Shown: positions 9,909 to 13,141 of the stretch, piece after piece
How the letters are laid out: every line of letters begins with the position of its first letter
Numbering within the stretch: position 1 is the first letter of the stretch
From: Bondarzewia mesenterica
Lineage: Eukaryota > Basidiomycota > Agaricomycetes > Russulales > Bondarzewiaceae
Length of the DNA stretch: 13,141 nucleotides
NCBI GenBank assembly: GCA_004802705.1
Contig: SGPL01000751.1
Location: forward strand, 1 to 13,141
Direction: 5' to 3'
Translations under genes and position numbers: made by a program
The notes under the pieces: generated by a model
The model's database searches: none
Seen by the model: the letters and a program-made list of their open reading frames with translations, nothing else
What the model was told of the DNA's origin: nothing

Positions 9909-10990
9909 TGCAAAGAGGGGACACATGTGGTGCGGTCATATGGAAGTCAGACCGTCAAACACCGCATCAATCAAGTCTGGTCCCATGCTGGGCCATCTCA
10001 TTGTCAAGAACGTTGGGCGAATGCAGGGCGCGCACGTTCGTCACCACCGACCAGAGCGCGCTGCAGACTCGGTTGGAAAATAGGGATTCGAGATTCGATA
10101 GAAAGCTATTCTGTCGATGAAAACGACACGTCCAGCAACCGATATTTTCGAATTTAATCAAAATATGGTTCAGGCAGCTCTGTGGTGTACGCGATGTTCT
10201 GCATGATAGAAGTTCGGAAGTCGCAGGATGTCATGCACAGTCCGCTAGCCGTGCGGTTTATCATGATTGCTTGTGACCTTAAAAAAAATTCTCAAAGAAG
10301 TGTCAGTCTGATCATTGCTGGCCGGAGATTATTGTTAACATACTGTACATTGTCGTAGTGGTAAGTATACGAGCAGGATTGGGCTCGCGCCGACGCGCCT
10401 TGAGTCAAATTCAAGCGGAATTTGGCCCAATTTGGCCGCAGCCGGCAGTTAGCCGTCCCGCTGCAGTCTGCTGCTTGGACCCCGCAAAATCGAACAAACG
10501 TCATTGAACTTGCCTTGACCAATTGCATTCTTGAAGCTTGCTCAGAGCCTTTCTCTACTGGTATCCGAGTCTATGACCACAGCAACTCGGAGCACTGCAG
10601 CTTCATAGGAGCTCAAGGTGACAAGGTGAGCTTGCATAGAGAAAAAAATGGCTCTGTCACGATAATACTTTTGTATTCTAAATGCTTTGCTGGTGCTCGG
10701 TATTGTACCACACACCGCTGTTGACGCTTAGCGCTCACCGTAGACACATTTCCTCGGAATCTATCATCAAGGTGCATTTCACTGAAATGCCTGGAATATC
10801 CACGACTCACAGTCTCCAGCGCAACATGCCTCGTCTCACAAGTTTTATGGCACAGGTACTCGACGGACAACGAATGATTTACTCATTTGATTTCTGCACT
10901 ATGGCTTCTATGCCGATCTTTCTGCTGCACGATGTCTGTTTCTGCACGTAGTATGTGTTGACTCTGTCAATTGAGACTCAATCTCCTCTG

Positions 10991-11012
10991 TCACTCATGA
11001 ATTTGTGAGTGA
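10991..11012. repeat. 7-bp perfect inverted repeat, 8-nt spacer
   Basis: TCACTCA (10991-10997) and TGAGTGA (11006-11012) are exact reverse complements. A similar small inversion, ATTGAG-a-CTCAAT, lies just upstream near 10970. These are short enough to be chance; they are recorded because two fall within about 45 bp. Confidence 0.4.
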
Positions 11013-11599
11013 AATGCGTTAGTGTGCTCACGGTTTTCAGATTCTTTTGAACATTTTCAGCCGCATTGGCACACTCTGAAATTGTCAAGCATGGCGTTGA
11101 GACATTGTGTACGTTTTGGTATTAGTCCGGCGAACGTGTTCTGAACCCTGACACTAGGACACTATAGTTTCGAACCTGAATTACAGTTTGCAGGTGTTGG
11201 TACTATCGATAAGACTACAATTTCTCTACTCATCCTGAAGATATGCAGCCATAACGAGAACGACGATCTGAACAAGAAGTCATGAAAAACAAGAGAAGAT
11301 GTATTTTATGGGATGCGGCACCGACTTTAGATGTGACCACAGTTAGAGAAGGTTTGGAGAAGTCGGGCTACGGGCGGTCGGAAAGGTACTGTACATGTGT
11401 GGTGAAGCTTGAGCTTGATAAGTGGAGACATCTCTGTGCCCCCAGATCATTGAATCGAGCCCTTCTGACTTGCTAATATATTTACGACGTGACTGTTTNG
11501 TTCTCTTGCGTGTCTTATTGGTGCCAACTTTTGAATTTGTTCGCAGTCTGGATGAGAAAAATTGAGACTACATAGGGGAGCCCTAATCTTGCGCTAGGG

Positions 11600-11613
11600 G
11601 TACTATATAGTAC
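11600..11613. repeat. 14-bp perfect palindrome
   Basis: GTACTATATAGTAC reads identically on both strands. It lies in gene-poor DNA. It could be a protein-binding palindrome or chance; nothing else supports a role. Confidence 0.5.
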
Positions 11614-11875
11614 AAAGTACACCGCCAAGCCTTCTATCAGAATTATTCTAACTCCTGGTGTCTCAGCTTGGACTCTGGTTGAACTGAGGCTTATCGGCGG
11701 AATGTTCCACCTGAGATAATCCCCTATGAGGAATTTCAGAATCATTCCAAGACCATTCCATAACCATCTCAGCATCCTCAAATCAGCATCATCGTGACCA
11801 CATCAGGTGGGCCGTGCGGGGCACGCTCTTTTTAGATTACTAGATAAATTTGCACCCCAATTAATTCTCAAATAT

Positions 11876-11888
11876 ATTATTATTATTA
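11876..11888. repeat. ATT microsatellite
   Basis: Four ATT units plus a terminal A, within an AT-rich stretch from about 11830 to 11900. It is a simple sequence repeat without evident function. Confidence 0.7.
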
Positions 11889-12190
11889 CTTTGATAACCA
11901 CATGCAATAGCTAAACCTTGTCCCCAAAAATCTACCCAATTGCCTGAAACCGTGCCGTCGCTCCTACGACTCCTAATGGTAGCGGCGGAACTTGGGTGCT
12001 GCCCCGCCTATAATCCTTCTGTGGTCCACAGCTCTGAGAAAAGAGCAGTACATATAAGCACTCGCTAATGCAAAAAAAAAAGACGAGACACTTACCATGT
12101 TCCCCCAGACTGATAGACCAGGAGATCAGACAACCAGACGAGAAGCCCAAGTTTTAGCCTTAGTAGCCCAATAGCTGCCAGAGAAGACAG

Positions 12191-12232
12191 CCCAGATACA
12201 ACCTCAGATAGCACAGATACAAGCCCAGATAG
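12191..12232. repeat. Imperfect 21-bp tandem repeat rich in CAGATA
   Basis: Two adjacent 21-bp units (12191-12211 and 12212-12232) match at 18 of 21 positions, each built from two CAGATA half-units. On the plus strand one frame reads as a Gln/Ile/Ala-rich repeat, but stop codons interrupt it on both sides (TAG shortly upstream and downstream). It may be a remnant of a low-complexity coding repeat or simple tandem duplication. Confidence 0.6.
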
Positions 12233-12416
12233 CGTGCACTTAGACAAAGACAAAGCGGGCCACCAAATAACCACAGCAAAGAAGCAGATACAGAGCAGCT
12301 GACTGGCATGAGTGGCATGTCTTAGTAGAATACAAATCACCATAGAAAATGAGATGAAAGTGACCTTACTATTGTCACTCATGCGAGACTGCATGCTCAC
12401 CTTCAAAAAAAAAAAC

Positions 12417-12941
12417 TCACTGAAATCGCGCAGTCTGCGGATCTCGCGCTCGTGCTGGCGGGCAGCGCGTTCCAATTTCTCGATCCTGTCCCTTGAGCTC
12501 CGCATTTTCCGTCTCCAAAATGGCCATGCACTCCAACGCATCTGTGACGACGCGTCCATCGAAGGGCGCAAATTTGGAGATGGTGTGACCCACAAAATCA
12601 CCTCGATAGCCTTGTGGAAAGATGTGGTGAGCATCAGTGAGCCCATCGATGTCATGCTGTTGGAAGGTGAGTGCACCTTGGATGCCTTGTCTTTGCTGAG
12701 CGACAGCTTTTGCGAGGAAATGGACACCATTGAGGGTATCGTGGGGATGTTGGAGAGTGCAGGGACAGAGGATGACAATGAGGGGATGAGGGGGACATGA
12801 ATACCTGCGATGAGACGGAAGAGATCGATGTCGGGATGGGACGGGATGGAAGATGCCAGCGTGCGAGGAGCCTGAGTCAGACACTCTGCACTTCAGCGGC
12901 CAAAGCGAACGAAGTGGACGACAAACACGGCTCCTTCCCAT
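12417..12941 (-). CDS. Unrecognised coiled-coil protein gene or remnant, structure uncertain
   Basis: I do not recognise the family. The minus-strand frame opened by ATG 12941 continues to a stop at 12417 (174 codons). From about 12720 to 12500 it has strongly coding-like codon use (many CTC, ATC, GTC, ACC, TTC) and protein-like text such as FQQHDIDGLTDAHH, FPQGYRGDFVGH, FAPFDGRVVTDALE and ILETENAELK. Immediately afterwards the coiled-coil continues in the other minus frame, DRIEKLERAARQHEREIRR, as if one base were extra in the C3 run at 12490-12492. That second frame also looks plausible upstream (HPDIDLFRLIAGIHVP, near 12820), so an intron or a second shift would be needed there. A clean GTGAGT donor (near 12420) ends the coiled-coil segment and suggests a further exon that I could not place. 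The opposite strand also has an open frame (12312-12800), judged a shadow. It may be a real multi-exon gene with sequence errors or a decaying copy. Confidence 0.4.
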   Translation of the reverse strand: MGRSRVCRPLRSLWPLKCRVSDSGSSHAGIFHPVPSRHRSLPSHRRYSCPPHPLIVILCPCTLQHPHDTLNGVHFLAKAVAQQRQGIQGALTFQQHDIDGLTDAHHIFPQGYRGDFVGHTISKFAPFDGRVVTDALECMAILETENAELKGQDREIGTRCPPARARDPQTARFQ

Positions 12942-13111
12942 CCGTCCTGGAGAGGGGGCGGAGTGCTAGGGCAGGGCGAGCGAGGAAATGAGTAGAAACA
13001 AAGTAGAAATGAGTACGATACTGTATGACCGAATGTATATGACTAAGACAATTTCCTTTTATATTCCTGCACCCAACTTCCTAATTCGACCCACCAACCT
13101 CTCCAGGACGG
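12942..13111. repeat. 14-bp inverted repeat flanking the TATA box
   Basis: CCGTCCTGGAGAGG (12942-12955) and its exact reverse complement CCTCTCCAGGACGG (13098-13111) are 142 bp apart. They bracket the putative TATA box, with the inner arm abutting the start codon. This may be a regulatory pair, the ends of a small insertion, or chance. Confidence 0.65.
13056..13063 (-). promoter_or_regulatory. TATA box upstream of the coiled-coil gene
   Basis: The minus strand reads TATAAAAG, a near-perfect TATA box. It is about 115 bp upstream of ATG 12941, and no other ATG lies between them, so the first start codon on such a transcript would be 12941. This supports a minus-strand transcript here. Confidence 0.5.
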
Positions 13112-13141
13112 CTGGCACAAAACATTTGTAAACAAACGCCA

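Larger units (their letters stand above)
9909..12190. other. Long stretch without a supported gene
   Basis: About 2.3 kb upstream of the phytase-like gene. Open frames are short (at most about 105 codons) and their translations have no family resemblance. Visible elements are a direct repeat of AATTTGGCC (10419-10427 and 10429-10437), small inverted repeats described separately, an ATT microsatellite and the ambiguous base n at 11499. The part after 11800 is more AT-rich. I see no tRNA, rRNA or transposase. Old transposon debris is possible but not shown. Confidence 0.45.

Noticed and set aside
11515..11781. 88-codon minus-strand frame as a transposon remnant
   Set aside because: No transposase, reverse transcriptase or terminal repeat pattern can be seen; the impression rests on composition alone.
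12312..12800. 162-codon open frame on the plus strand over the coiled-coil locus
   Set aside because: The opposite strand has better codon use, a TATA box, a splice donor and a coherent coiled-coil, so this is judged a shadow, though not with certainty.

Overview
The window looks like nuclear DNA of a filamentous basidiomycete, most likely an Agaricomycete. The reasons are protein genes cut by many short GT-AG introns (mostly 54-99 nt), an N-terminal F-box protein of the type greatly expanded in mushrooms, and two intron-rich genes whose encoded proteins match fungal families closely. Lineage below Basidiomycota is inference. One ambiguous base (n at 11499) shows this is draft assembly.

Layout. 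1-331: upstream region of the first gene, with short direct repeats. 332-1956 (+): F-box protein, probably two exons. 1957-3384: convergent intergenic stretch with no supported gene. 3385-6037 (-): complete 12-exon proton-coupled oligopeptide transporter (POT/PTR2 family, 593 aa), including exons of only 7 and 17 nt; TATA box and GATA-type motifs lie upstream. 6142-7475: intergenic, with a perfect 15-bp inverted repeat. 7476-9862 (-): nine-exon secreted phytase-like (esterase-like) protein with a signal peptide, about 508 aa if one extra base in a C5 run (7789-7793) is a sequencing error, 453 aa if it is real; TATA box just upstream. 9909-12400: about 2.5 kb with only small repeats. 12417-12941 (-): an unrecognised coiled-coil protein gene or gene remnant whose plausible coding signal jumps between two frames, with a TATA box upstream.

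How the genes may work together. The transporter and the phytase-like protein lie in the same direction and could both serve nutrient acquisition (peptide uptake; a secreted hydrolase-like protein), but they are 1.4 kb apart, have separate promoters, and nothing in the sequence proves co-regulation. The F-box protein would act in substrate selection for an SCF ubiquitin ligase and need not be related.

I found no CRISPR array, RNA gene, intact transposon or unfamiliar multi-gene system. The most useful observations are the single-base frame break in the phytase-like gene, two stop-free introns of length divisible by three in that gene, the micro-exons of the transporter, the frame-jumping coiled-coil locus, and a few perfect inverted or helically phased repeats in flanking DNA.
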